Shown here: positions 13,216 through 20,962 of the stretch, in pieces
Numbering within the stretch: position 1 is the first letter of the stretch
Layout: each line of letters starts with the position of its first letter
Source: Bin5 sp009843665
Lineage (GTDB): Bacteria; Chloroflexota; Anaerolineae; Caldilineales; Caldilineaceae
NCBI GenBank assembly: GCA_965220285.1
Contig: OZ244818.1
Location: 1,550,001-1,614,000, forward strand
Length of the DNA stretch: 64,000 nucleotides
Direction: 5' to 3'
Program-made: the position numbers and the translations under genes
The notes under the pieces: model-generated
The model's input: only the letters and a program-made list of their open reading frames with translations
Database searches by the model: none
What the model was told of the DNA's origin: nothing

Positions 13216-14613
13216 TCAGCGCTGCGGATGAACGCTCAGGTACTGGTGCAGCACCGACTCCACGTGCCCGCCGATTTCATACGATTCCCAGCCGGGGCTG
13301 CCTGCCAGGGCGAAAATGCAGCCGCCAATCACGTAAGAATCCTGTTGCATTGCCTGATCATACCAGACAAGCTGCTCCACGTATGCACCCGGGCCCCAGG
13401 AACCGAAGCCGTGCTGCGCCCAGTACTCCTGGAAGTGCTGCCAGCCCTTGGCGTTTTGCGGGCCCGGGCGATTGGTCACGAGGCCGTCTACGCCCAGTTC
13501 GGTCATCACCAGCGGGATTGCGCGGCCGGCGGGCTTCAGGACCTGATTGTAGAGCTGGCGGTAGCGCAGAGTCAGCCAGCCGGTGTCATGCGGCGCCACG
13601 CCCGGGTAGCGTCCCTGGCCGTCACGGGTGCTGGCATAGTAGATGGTGGGGGCGGAATATTCATGCAGTCCCAGCCAACCATCGTGGGCCTGTGCTTCGG
13701 CGACAGCGGGCAGGAAATGCTCCCACATTTCGGGGCCCGGCTGGCCGGTGCCGAAGTTGCCGATTACGCTGCGGAGACCTCCCTGGGCGAGGAGTCTTGT
13801 CCGTTCGACTTCAAACTCGGTCAGGCGTTTGAATTCGTCCAAGTTACCGGCCACCGGTTCATTGTAGGCTTCCCAACCGTCGTAGAAAAGACGGCGCTCG
13901 GGATGGTCGGCGATAGGCCAGAGACGGTTGGCGAACTCCTGGGCAGCGGCCCTGGCATTGAGGTTCTGCAACTGCAGCTGTGGCAGGTCGATACGCCCGA
14001 TCAGGCGGGTCGCAGGGGCGGCTTCTTTGATTTGGCGGGCGAATCGAAAGTCCAGCTCCAGTGTCTTGACGACGGCGACGCCGCCGGTGCGCAGAAGGTT
14101 GAAGACGCTGGGATGGTTGCGGGTGATGAAGAGACCCAACTTGCTGGGTGGGCCGGGCGGGAAGGGGGTTACGGTCGGTGTCGGCGTGTAGGTGGGCGTC
14201 GGCGGGACCGTTGTATTTGTCGGGACCGGCGTTTCGGTTGGGAATGGCGTATCAGTTGGGAATGGCGTGAGAGTCGCTTTGGGCGGTGTCGGCGTAAAGA
14301 CGGGCGCCGCGGGGCGCAGACCGCGCATTTCAACCCAGGGCAAGTACCCTTTGTACGTGCCGGGCGTTGAAGAGGTTGCCGAAAGGGAGGCGGCGTCCAG
14401 GGATGGTTCGCCGTTGTCGCAGGCCCCGACCAGTATGCCAAGTCCAGCGGCGGCGGCGGCCAGGAAGCGGCGCCGCGACCAGGTGGGTCTGCTTTTCGGA
14501 GAGGCAGGTGGAGCCTGCCGGGGCGGCGTGAGCCCTGGTGACGACCCTGAATTCGGAGCGGGACTGTTTTTTGCGTCCTTGCCCGAAGGTGCTGAATTTG
14601 TCTCAGTGTGCAT
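13216..14613 (-). CDS. Tat-exported lipoprotein, clan GH-A-like glycoside hydrolase
   Basis: 465 residues from ATG 14613. A longer in-frame ORF exists, but this start sits against a promoter and puts the export signal near the N-terminus: twin-arginine SRRRFL (46-51), a hydrophobic Ala-rich stretch, and lipobox Cys65 (LVGAC). A Thr-Pro linker (106-155) acts as surface spacer. The remainder reads as a TIM barrel with Glu252 in WEAYNEP as likely acid/base and Glu372 in VMTELGVDG as likely nucleophile, the two-glutamate layout of clan GH-A retaining enzymes. Residues GLHEYSAP lie between them as in that clan. The substrate and exact GH family cannot be named from sequence alone. Expected location: anchored outside the membrane. 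Confidence 0.75.
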   Translation of the reverse strand: MHTETNSAPSGKDAKNSPAPNSGSSPGLTPPRQAPPASPKSRPTWSRRRFLAAAAAGLGILVGACDNGEPSLDAASLSATSSTPGTYKGYLPWVEMRGLRPAAPVFTPTPPKATLTPFPTDTPFPTETPVPTNTTVPPTPTYTPTPTVTPFPPGPPSKLGLFITRNHPSVFNLLRTGGVAVVKTLELDFRFARQIKEAAPATRLIGRIDLPQLQLQNLNARAAAQEFANRLWPIADHPERRLFYDGWEAYNEPVAGNLDEFKRLTEFEVERTRLLAQGGLRSVIGNFGTGQPGPEMWEHFLPAVAEAQAHDGWLGLHEYSAPTIYYASTRDGQGRYPGVAPHDTGWLTLRYRQLYNQVLKPAGRAIPLVMTELGVDGLVTNRPGPQNAKGWQHFQEYWAQHGFGSWGPGAYVEQLVWYDQAMQQDSYVIGGCIFALAGSPGWESYEIGGHVESVLHQYLSVHPQR

Positions 14614-15155
14614 GAAAATACTATAGCACCGAGTTAGCAGCGGTTCAAAGTGTAGCGCACACTTGTCAATGCCGGACGCGCCGGGGGAACCGAATTTGGG
14701 TGACATTTTCGGCAGGTCCTGTCCTCTCTGAGGTAGGCTGAACTGGGGGTGGCGGAAGCGTTTGGCGGGGACAGGTCGGCAAGATCTTACCGGGTTCGAG
14801 TCATTGGGACTGCTGTTTATCGTTCTCTGGCAGTCAGATCTGAGGAATAGCAAGCGCTTGTTGAGTTCTGCCCTTTCTGCAACAATTGACGAATGTCCAC
14901 CAATTGAGTTGCCGACAGCCGATAGCAGAATGTGTACGTATTTCGGCAAGGGCAACCTTTTGGCAGTGCAGGACAGGAGGAAGAGTTTCGACTTCATATC
15001 GGGGCGTTTGTCTGACCTGGAATCTGCAGGCCCAAGATGTTGTCAATCCGTGAGAGATACGGAGTTTCACGTAACGTCTTCCAGGGTGGGGCAACCGCGA
15101 GGGCACCCACAAGGGGTTCCCCTACGTTGGGATGGCCGGATGGAAGGGAATGCCG
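14614..15155. other. Divergent intergenic region
   Basis: About 540 bases between the glycosidase (minus) and the SH3b protein (plus). Beyond the promoter at 14620-14648 and the GGAAGGGA ribosome binding site at 15142-15149, I see no gene, repeat or hairpin. Two modest ORFs (14762-15166 plus and 14834-15112 minus) lack ribosome binding sites and recognisable sequence. Confidence 0.5.
14620..14648 (-). promoter_or_regulatory. Sigma-70-type promoter of the glycosidase gene
   Basis: On the minus strand TTGAAC (-35, 14648-14643) and TATAGT (-10, 14625-14620) are separated by 17 bases, with the extended -10 TGC before the hexamer. Only six bases separate the -10 from the ATG at 14613, so transcription should start at or within a base or two of the start codon, giving a leaderless mRNA. 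Confidence 0.7.
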
Positions 15156-18100
15156 ATGAAATCTAAGAGTGACGGCCGGCAGATGTCAATGGAGAAGCTG
15201 AAGAAGGGCTCTCTGATTCTGTTCATGCTGCTGTTGCCGTCGATGCTAATGGCCGGGTACGTGCGGGGCGCGCCAGCCAAACAGGCAGCCACGGCCACGC
15301 CTGAGGCGACCGGTACAGAAGTACCCCTTGAGCAGCGCAGCCTGCCCATTGTCGGTGGCTGGGAGAGGTTTGAGGTGGAGGCCTACGGGCTGACGATTTC
15401 CTACCCGCCTGGCTGGATGTTCGTTGAACCAGCGGCAGAGGATCCAGCGGCAGGTCTGGCCGGGACGGAACTGTCCTCCCTCGCTGAAGCCTTGCGAGAG
15501 CTTCTGCCGGTACCGGAGTCGAGAGTAGACGCGGGATTGGTTGGCCTGGGCTATCAACTGCACCCAAGGGAGTCGCCGGAGCTGGCAGCGGCCAACAGTA
15601 TCTCGGTAGAGGTCGTGCCTGCAGAGGGAGCGAACCTTCACAGGCGTCTGCAGCGTATCGCATCCGAACTGAGCCAGGTGGAAGGAATCGAACCGGACCG
15701 CGTTGGGGTAGTATCGGGCTTGCGCCCGCAGGAGGAGTTCTCGGGTTCGATTCGTTTTCGCGACGGGGGCGGCGACAGGCCGTCCGGTAGGGAGACAATT
15801 GCCTGGATTGTGGTCGTTGAATCGGCGAACTCGGAAACCCATCTTGTGCTGAGGTTTGTGGTGCTGGCCGACGAGTTCGATAGCCTAGAGCCGCTTCTGA
15901 CGGAGATCGTGCACCGCGTGCGCTGGGATGGGCAGAAGGCGGACGCAGTGCCCGCTCCCCTTGCGGCAGAGGTCGGTCGTACAACTGGCGTGCGGAGCGG
16001 TCCTGGTGAGGCGTCCCGCGTTATAGGCTGGGTTACCGGGGGTCAACAGATTGCGCTTGTCCGTCCAGACACGACCGGGGAATGGTGGCTGGCCGCATAC
16101 ATGCCAGCGGACACGAAGCAAGGCATGGACTCTACCGCGGCGCTGGCAGGTCAGCTGGGATGGGTGTCGGCGCAGACGGTGGCGTTCGCTCCCGGAAGGG
16201 GTGTTGCAACTCGACAACCAGGGCCCGCATTCGCGGCTTTGAGGCTGAGCAATCCATTTGCGCCTCTGGCGGGAGGGATGCAGGAAGAACGGGAGGAAAA
16301 TAAAACAGCGTGGACGACCTTCGAAGAGAAGGGCCGGCAGCTGTCAGTTGTCTACCCTGAAGATTGGGTATTTTTTGAAGCCGACCGGCCATCGCCTACG
16401 GACCTGGCCGAACTGTCGGCGGCGCTGGGCGAACGTATCAGTGCAGCAGACATTGGCGAATTGATCCCTGCGCGGGTCGGACTGAGCCGGACTTGGGCGG
16501 CAGAGAGGAGACCGGCGCCGGAACCAACTGTCTGGGTTGGCTTTCAACGCGCCGGCGCGCCTGACAACGTATTCCTGGCCTCTTACAGTTCGTCCGGCGG
16601 TCTGACAGTGGAGCAACTCGCGCTTCAGATCTTCAGCGACATCTACACCAACCCAGATCCCGACTTCCATATCGAGAATGCGGAGGTCGTTTCCGGTCTG
16701 CGGCCGGGCGATGAAAAGGTTATTTCACTCCGCTATCGCGCCGGAGAAACTTCCGCTGAGAAGGCACCTGTCGGGGTTTGGAAGGTCCTCCTTGTCTCGC
16801 CTGACTCGCAGTCGACACTGGCTTTTGAGTTTTTCATTGACGATGAAGAGTTTGCGGAGTTGGAGCCGTTGCTACGTAAGATGGTCTGGCGGGTACGGTG
16901 GGAGGAGCAGTTACGGCCTGAATCTATGGCAGGCCCGGCGGTATCGGTGGTGCGCCCGATGAACGTGCGGGGCGGCCCTGGGACGGATCATCCCGTCATT
17001 GGCACGGCAGTTGCGGGACAACGTTTTCCGATTGTTGGTCAGAACAGTGCGGGAGACTGGTGGCAGATCTTCTATGAGGGCCGTCTGGGGTGGATATACG
17101 GCGGCCTGGTGACGGCCATCGGCGACATACAGGAGGTGCGGCGCGCGGACGCTACCGGCTGGCTGGCGTTCGACAGCACAAGGCACAACCTGGCGCTATC
17201 CTACCCTTCCGGGTGGTTCTTCTTCGATCCCGCTCAGCCTGCGGCGGTCGAACTGGCCGTATTGTCGGCTGAATTTGGTGCGCGTGTTGATGGAAGCGGG
17301 ATTGCGGCGCTGGTCTCGCGGATGACCGGCGGGCAAGGGGAGGCGGTCGCAGGGCTGGGCATTCAGGTCGGACAGATGTCCAGCAACTTCATGTTGGCGC
17401 TGGCATACGAAACCGGCGGCATGTCGTTGCAGGAGATTGCGGAGCAGGCCGAAGCCGCGTTGGCAGGGGAGCAGGGCATCGAAGGGGAGGGCGCAGACGC
17501 TCTGGGAGAAGAGGGAGCGCCCGTGGAACTGGTCACTGATTTACGGGAGGGCGAAGAGACCGTTATCATCCGCTTCGTCGAAGAGGAAGCCCCTTATGCG
17601 GGATTGCAGTTCTGGTTGCTCAGCCCCGATGGCGAAACTTTGCTCGTACTGGCAGCCAGCATTCACGGACAGGAGCTGTCTGAACTGGAACCGACGCTTC
17701 TGGAGATGGTGCGCCGGCTACATTGGACTGAGTCTGCTGCTGCCGGGCCTGCCGATGCTGAGCCTGCGGTCGTATCACTCTTAACGGCAGACGGAGTCCT
17801 GAAGGTACGCCGCGGACCGGCGAGAATCTACGCTGTGATGGGGGAGTTGGAGATCGGTCAACAGCATCCCGTCACCGGGAGGAACTTCGACGGCAGTTGG
17901 TGGCAGATCGAATATGAGGGTCAGTCCGGGTGGGTGTTTGGTGAGGACCTGGCTATTACCGATGTCGAGAACGTACCTGTGGCGGCAGGCGTGCCTACAC
18001 CGACGCCGACTCCCACGGCAACGCCTGCACCTGAACTGGCAAAGTTGATCAAGACACCGGAACACATGGCCTACCTCTGGTGGGAATGGGGACAGGACCG

Positions 18101-18833
18101 AGATATTACCGGCGACGGCCGCGAGGGGATCCGGGAGTTGACGTTTGACTTCACAGTTCACAACGACCCTGGCGACTTTTCAGACGAATACGGGTTGTAT
18201 CTGATGCTATGCTATGGCGAGATTGCAAATACCGGCTTCTACTTTGGACTGCAGACGAATGCATTTGGTCACCCGGATGAATTCAGCAGGAAGGCACTTA
18301 TTTTTTCAAGATGGGAAACGAGAGATCTGGCCAATGCAAGAGTGGCAGATTCGGAGAAGGGATGGACTCAATCTTCGGGACATGAGGGTGATTTCATTGG
18401 TGTCCGGCGGGCATACAACTGGGGCGCGGGAGAATACAGGGTCCATATGGCTCCGCACGGGGCCGACCCAGATGGCGAATGGTTCGGCGTCTGGATAACG
18501 GATAAGGCCACCTTTGAAAGGACCTGGATCGGGTCGCTGAAGTTCCCGTATGAGAAAGGCAGGGCAGCAATTCGAGCATCGGTTTACACGACTCTGGAAA
18601 TCTACGGGGGAAAGCAGATTGAGGCTTTCAGGATACCGGCTTGGCATGTCAGCCTCAGGAGGCCCCTGGGTGACGGAATCGAGAGCGAAAGTTTCGTGAG
18701 CGGGTATGCCGGCATTTGGGGCGAGTTGGAGAATTCGGAAGTCAGATATGATCGAGCGGATGGGGAGGTCCATATTGTGGCAGGCGGAGATACGGAGCGC
18801 AGAACTCCAGCACAGACAGCTTTTTTTGACTAA
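15156..18833 (+). CDS. Large secreted protein with three SH3b domains and repeated PsbP-like domains
   Basis: 1225 residues. ATG 15156 is preferred over 15132 and 15150 because GGAAGGGA (15142-15149) gives correct spacing and the signal peptide (LKKGSLILFMLLLPSMLMAG) then follows closely. Three copies of a roughly 200-residue module (hallmarks LTISYPPGWMFVEP, LSVVYPEDWVFFEAD, LALSYPSGWFFFDP) each precede an SH3b-like domain (VRSGPG, VRGGPG and VRRGPA, with GW.. endings). A Thr-Pro linker (VPTPTPTPTATPAPE) leads to a final beta-rich domain of about 270 residues (GLYLMLCYGEIANTGFYFGL) that resembles DUF3472-type domains. SH3b domains commonly bind peptidoglycan, so a cell-wall-associated role is inferred. 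No catalytic motif seen. Confidence 0.75.
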   Translation: MKSKSDGRQMSMEKLKKGSLILFMLLLPSMLMAGYVRGAPAKQAATATPEATGTEVPLEQRSLPIVGGWERFEVEAYGLTISYPPGWMFVEPAAEDPAAGLAGTELSSLAEALRELLPVPESRVDAGLVGLGYQLHPRESPELAAANSISVEVVPAEGANLHRRLQRIASELSQVEGIEPDRVGVVSGLRPQEEFSGSIRFRDGGGDRPSGRETIAWIVVVESANSETHLVLRFVVLADEFDSLEPLLTEIVHRVRWDGQKADAVPAPLAAEVGRTTGVRSGPGEASRVIGWVTGGQQIALVRPDTTGEWWLAAYMPADTKQGMDSTAALAGQLGWVSAQTVAFAPGRGVATRQPGPAFAALRLSNPFAPLAGGMQEEREENKTAWTTFEEKGRQLSVVYPEDWVFFEADRPSPTDLAELSAALGERISAADIGELIPARVGLSRTWAAERRPAPEPTVWVGFQRAGAPDNVFLASYSSSGGLTVEQLALQIFSDIYTNPDPDFHIENAEVVSGLRPGDEKVISLRYRAGETSAEKAPVGVWKVLLVSPDSQSTLAFEFFIDDEEFAELEPLLRKMVWRVRWEEQLRPESMAGPAVSVVRPMNVRGGPGTDHPVIGTAVAGQRFPIVGQNSAGDWWQIFYEGRLGWIYGGLVTAIGDIQEVRRADATGWLAFDSTRHNLALSYPSGWFFFDPAQPAAVELAVLSAEFGARVDGSGIAALVSRMTGGQGEAVAGLGIQVGQMSSNFMLALAYETGGMSLQEIAEQAEAALAGEQGIEGEGADALGEEGAPVELVTDLREGEETVIIRFVEEEAPYAGLQFWLLSPDGETLLVLAASIHGQELSELEPTLLEMVRRLHWTESAAAGPADAEPAVVSLLTADGVLKVRRGPARIYAVMGELEIGQQHPVTGRNFDGSWWQIEYEGQSGWVFGEDLAITDVENVPVAAGVPTPTPTPTATPAPELAKLIKTPEHMAYLWWEWGQDRDITGDGREGIRELTFDFTVHNDPGDFSDEYGLYLMLCYGEIANTGFYFGLQTNAFGHPDEFSRKALIFSRWETRDLANARVADSEKGWTQSSGHEGDFIGVRRAYNWGAGEYRVHMAPHGADPDGEWFGVWITDKATFERTWIGSLKFPYEKGRAAIRASVYTTLEIYGGKQIEAFRIPAWHVSLRRPLGDGIESESFVSGYAGIWGELENSEVRYDRADGEVHIVAGGDTERRTPAQTAFFD

Positions 18834-18915
18834 GGAGCGCAGGAGTTCATTCAGGCCAGGGCCGTGGCGGGTCTGAGGAAGTCGGCCTGGCAGGTAGGAC
18901 AAGGGTTTCAAAATC

Positions 18916-18945
18916 GGGTGCATCGCAGATTTTGGGGTGGGAAGG
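18916..18945. repeat. IS-end-like repeat, copy 1
   Basis: GGGTGCATCGCAGATTTTGG, followed by GGTGGGAA, closely matches the sequence at 38125-38152 next to the ISKra4 element and resembles that element's own termini (GGGTGCATCCCA). A weaker inverted partner, CATTTTGGGATGCAGG, lies at 19243-19258, so 18916-19258 could be a degraded non-autonomous element. No transposase is inside. Confidence 0.45.
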
Positions 18946-19070
18946 GGCAAGCAAAAGGCCGGCACCTACGGGGAATACATAGGACTGGGGGGACGTGGTT
19001 TGGCGAAACTCTTTCGACTGGGCGCCTGTTACGAATATCGACACCAGGTCGGCGAGGCATGTTGTTGGTC

Positions 19071-19129
19071 GGGGGCGTTGCGGGGGCGGAGCCCCCGCAC
19101 AAGGGAGGGCCGAATAGGCCCGACCGCCC
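19071..19129. repeat. Double-hairpin dispersed repeat, copy 1
   Basis: Two adjacent hairpins: CGGGGGC-GGA-GCCCCCG and GGGCC-GAATA-GGCCC, joined by GCACAAGGGA and ending CGACCGCCC. An almost identical unit occurs at 29523-29579, with matching changes in the loops and one stem mismatch. Both copies are intergenic. The structure resembles REP-type palindromic units. Confidence 0.65.
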
Positions 19130-19274
19130 GGAACTGCAGTTGTCAGTAGTCAGTGGTCAGAGGGGGCGTTTCCTCTGGCGGAGATTGGCATGGAAACTGA
19201 CCGCGGCCTGGTTGCTTCCAGGGGCATGGGAAAGATCGCATCCATTTTGGGATGCAGGTTCAGATTTGGCCGGT

Positions 19275-19303
19275 TTGCCGGAGATGAGAAAAGCTGCTAG
19301 AAT
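19275..19303 (+). promoter_or_regulatory. Promoter of the SelW-like selenoprotein gene
   Basis: TTGCCG (19275-19280), a 17-base spacer, then TAGAAT (19298-19303) preceded by an extended -10 TGC. The start point would be near 19310, leaving a leader of about 54 bases before the ATG at 19364. Confidence 0.55.
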
Positions 19304-19363
19304 GCGGGCAGCGGTATATTTCATTTGCTGCGCCGAAAGGCCGTCCACGTACAGGAGAGAGCT

Positions 19364-19630
19364 ATGCAGAAGTACAAGGTGAGTATCGAATATTGCGTAC
19401 AGTGAAACTACACACCCCGAGCCGTCCGTGCGGCGGCCGACCTACTGGAGAATTTCACGCCGGCGATTGAAACCCTCAAGATGATCCCATCGGGTGGCGG
19501 ACTGTTTGAGGTGCTGGCAGACGATACGGTTGTATTCAGCAAGAAGGCTCTGGATCGCCATGCGGAGGAGGGCGAGGTACTCAGTCTCTTCTCGGAGGCA
19601 ATCGGCCTGGAGCCGGCCCCGCGTGCGTAG
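19364..19630 (+). CDS. SelW-like selenoprotein (Rdx family) with in-frame UGA
   Basis: 88 codons from ATG 19364 (AGGAG at 19353-19357) to TAG 19628-19630, with an in-frame TGA at codon 14 (19403-19405). The translation reads MQKYKVSIEYCVQ-U-NYTPRA, giving C11-x-x-U14, the thioredoxin-like CxxU redox motif that follows a beta strand in the SelW/SelT/SelH/Rdx12 family. The rest fits that family: a helix (AVRAAADLLENF), a strand, the GGG-LFEV segment, then VVFSKKA and a C-terminal helix. The reading frame stays open and protein-like for 74 codons after the TGA, which a chance stop would not explain. A hairpin suited to Sec insertion follows the TGA, and selD is in the same window. Family role: thiol-based redox protein, cytosolic, exact substrate unknown. 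The alternative reading as a pseudogene is less likely given the position of the UGA. Confidence 0.88.
19421..19437 (+). promoter_or_regulatory. Bacterial SECIS element in the SelW-like gene
   Basis: GCCG pairs with CGGC (19421-19424 with 19434-19437), CC pairs with GG (19426-19427 with 19432-19433), and U19425 is bulged. The apical loop GUGC (19428-19431) begins with G. It starts 22 bases after the UGA, inside the 16-37 base range of the bacterial SECIS consensus. The bulged U and a loop with GU recall the E. coli fdhF element. An alternative fold with loop CCGU is possible. Confidence 0.65.
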
Positions 19631-19682
19631 GCACGCTTTCGGCGAACTGAATTGAGGCGCTTGCCGTCAGGTGAGCGCGAAG

Positions 19683-19713
19683 CCCGCTGCAGGGTTGTCT
19701 GCAGCGGGTTTTT
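19683..19713 (+). terminator. Rho-independent terminator after the selenoprotein gene
   Basis: CCCGCTGCAG (19683-19692), loop GGTTGT, CTGCAGCGGG (19699-19708), then TTTTT. It is a perfect 10-bp stem, 52 bases after the TAG. The downstream T run works for the plus strand only. Confidence 0.9.
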
Positions 19714-19760
19714 CTATTTCCGGGAACATTGAGGCGAGGTGTTTGCCGGCTGGGGCCGAT

Positions 19761-20513
19761 TCAGAGGCCGGTGGGCAGGTCAACGAACTCGAAGGCGATG
19801 CCAAAATGCTGGGCAAGGTGTTCCCCAAGGGCCTGCACGCCGACGGTTTCAGAGGTGTAATGGCCGCCATAGAGGAGATTAATGCCCGAATTGGCGGCTT
19901 CGTAGTATTGTGCGTGGCTGGTTTCGCCGGTGACGTAGGCGTCACAGCCGAGGCTGGCGGCAGTCCCGATCTTGTCGGCGCCGAACCCGCTGAGAATGCC
20001 CACCGTGCGCACTTGGGGCGACCCCTCTGCCTGGACGAGCTGGGGGCGGCCTACCCGTTCCTCGAAGCGTGCGACCAACTCTTGAAAGTCGACCAGTTGA
20101 TCGTACCTGGCGAGGACGGCGAGGGGCGTGCCCTTGACGTCGGCCCACCAGTCGATGACCGAGAGACCGAGGCGCCGGGCGAGCTCGGCGTTGTTGCCCC
20201 ACTGCGGATGGGCATCCAGGGGCAGGTGGGCGGCGTAGAGATTGAGGTCATTCTCGATGAAGGTGCGCACGAGCTGCCCGTAGCTGCCGGCCAGCGGCCT
20301 GGCATCGCCCCAGAGGATGCCATGATGCACCAACAGGAGGTCGGCGCCGCGTTCGAGCGCGGCGTGGACACAGGGTTGGTGGGCGTCCACGGTTCCGACG
20401 ATTTTTTCGACCTGCGCGCTGCCTTCTATTTGCAGCCCCTGGGGGCCGTAGTCGGCGATTTCGCTGATGCGGAGGGTGTCGTCGAGATAGCGGACCAGGG
20501 CATCCCGTTGCAT
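19761..20513 (-). CDS. NIF3-like dinuclear metal centre protein
   Basis: 250 residues, typical of the bacterial NIF3/YqfO family without the central insert. Metal-ligand motifs are present: H63-H64 in LLVHHGILWG, H96 and D100 in AAHLPLDAHPQWGNN, and a C-terminal GGHYTSETVGV whose His and Glu complete the site. The family forms toroidal hexamers; proposed roles include GTP cyclohydrolase-like or hydrolase activity, but the cellular role is unsettled. It is convergent with the selenoprotein gene and probably shares a transcript with the DUF951 gene upstream. Confidence 0.9.
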   Translation of the reverse strand: MQRDALVRYLDDTLRISEIADYGPQGLQIEGSAQVEKIVGTVDAHQPCVHAALERGADLLLVHHGILWGDARPLAGSYGQLVRTFIENDLNLYAAHLPLDAHPQWGNNAELARRLGLSVIDWWADVKGTPLAVLARYDQLVDFQELVARFEERVGRPQLVQAEGSPQVRTVGILSGFGADKIGTAASLGCDAYVTGETSHAQYYEAANSGINLLYGGHYTSETVGVQALGEHLAQHFGIAFEFVDLPTGL

Positions 20514-20557
20514 AGGTGCACTCCTTGGTAATGTGCTTTCAGATTGAGAACCTGCCT

Positions 20558-20587
20558 CTAAAGTATTGCGTATTTCGTATGGCGTAA
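20558..20587. repeat. GTATTGC/GTATTTC tandem repeat, copy 1
   Basis: AAGTATTGCGTATTTCGTAT followed by GGCGTAAAG: the 7-base unit CGTATTG/T recurs. A similar run (AATTCGTATTGCGTATTGCG) is at 53386-53410. Both are intergenic and of unknown significance. Confidence 0.4.
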
Positions 20588-20657
20588 AGGCAGGCAGGAC
20601 AACCGCGATTCGGTTGAGTAGACGGCGCGAACGTCCTGGCGTCAGGCGGGATCTGCA

Positions 20658-20888
20658 CTAGGAAGTGCCATCCAGATCTTTCGGGGCTTGTGGACTGCGG
20701 CGGACAAACCTCTTGACCCCGCGGGCGAACTTGCGACGGGGCAGGAGGACGCGGCGTCCACAGGTTTCACAGAGCAGGCCGATATCGGCGCCGACGCGAA
20801 CGATCTCCCAGTGGTCGCCCCCGCAGGGATGGGGTTTGCGCATCTGAACCAGATCGCCGGTGTAAAGTTTTTCGTTAATGGCGAGCAT
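20658..20888 (-). CDS. DUF951 family protein
   Basis: 76 residues. It carries the DUF951 hallmarks: LVQMRKPHPCGGDHWEIVRVGADIGLLC split by a Cys, then ETCGRRVLLPRRKF. The three cysteines (in HPCGG and in CETC) could bind metal. Basic residues dominate the C-terminus (KFARGVKRFVRR), suggesting nucleic-acid contact, which is inference. The family is widespread in Firmicutes and Chloroflexota and has no settled function. Confidence 0.85.
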   Translation of the reverse strand: MLAINEKLYTGDLVQMRKPHPCGGDHWEIVRVGADIGLLCETCGRRVLLPRRKFARGVKRFVRRSPQAPKDLDGTS

Positions 20889-20962
20889 AGGCAGAAAGAA
20901 TCATGGACTGCACCGCTGCAGCGGATTGAAAGCGCATGAACTGATGGCGCCAAATCCTTGGA

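Larger units (their letters stand above)
18837..19274. other. Repeat-bearing intergenic region
   Basis: Between the SH3b protein and the selenoprotein promoter there is no supported gene. The region holds the IS-end-like repeat (18916), the double-hairpin repeat (19071) and a TCAGTAGTCAGTGGTCAG stretch near 19141-19158. The short ORFs here (18864-19382 plus, 18908-19102 minus) run across these repeats and are not credible. Confidence 0.5.

Noticed and set aside
14780..14830. tRNA-like GGGTTCGAGTC stretch
   Set aside because: No acceptor, D or anticodon stems could be paired around it; probably chance.
19364..19405. Treating the SelW-like gene as a pseudogene with a nonsense mutation
   Set aside because: The UGA falls exactly at the second redox position of the CxxC/U motif, the downstream frame is intact, a SECIS-like hairpin follows, and selD has the same arrangement.
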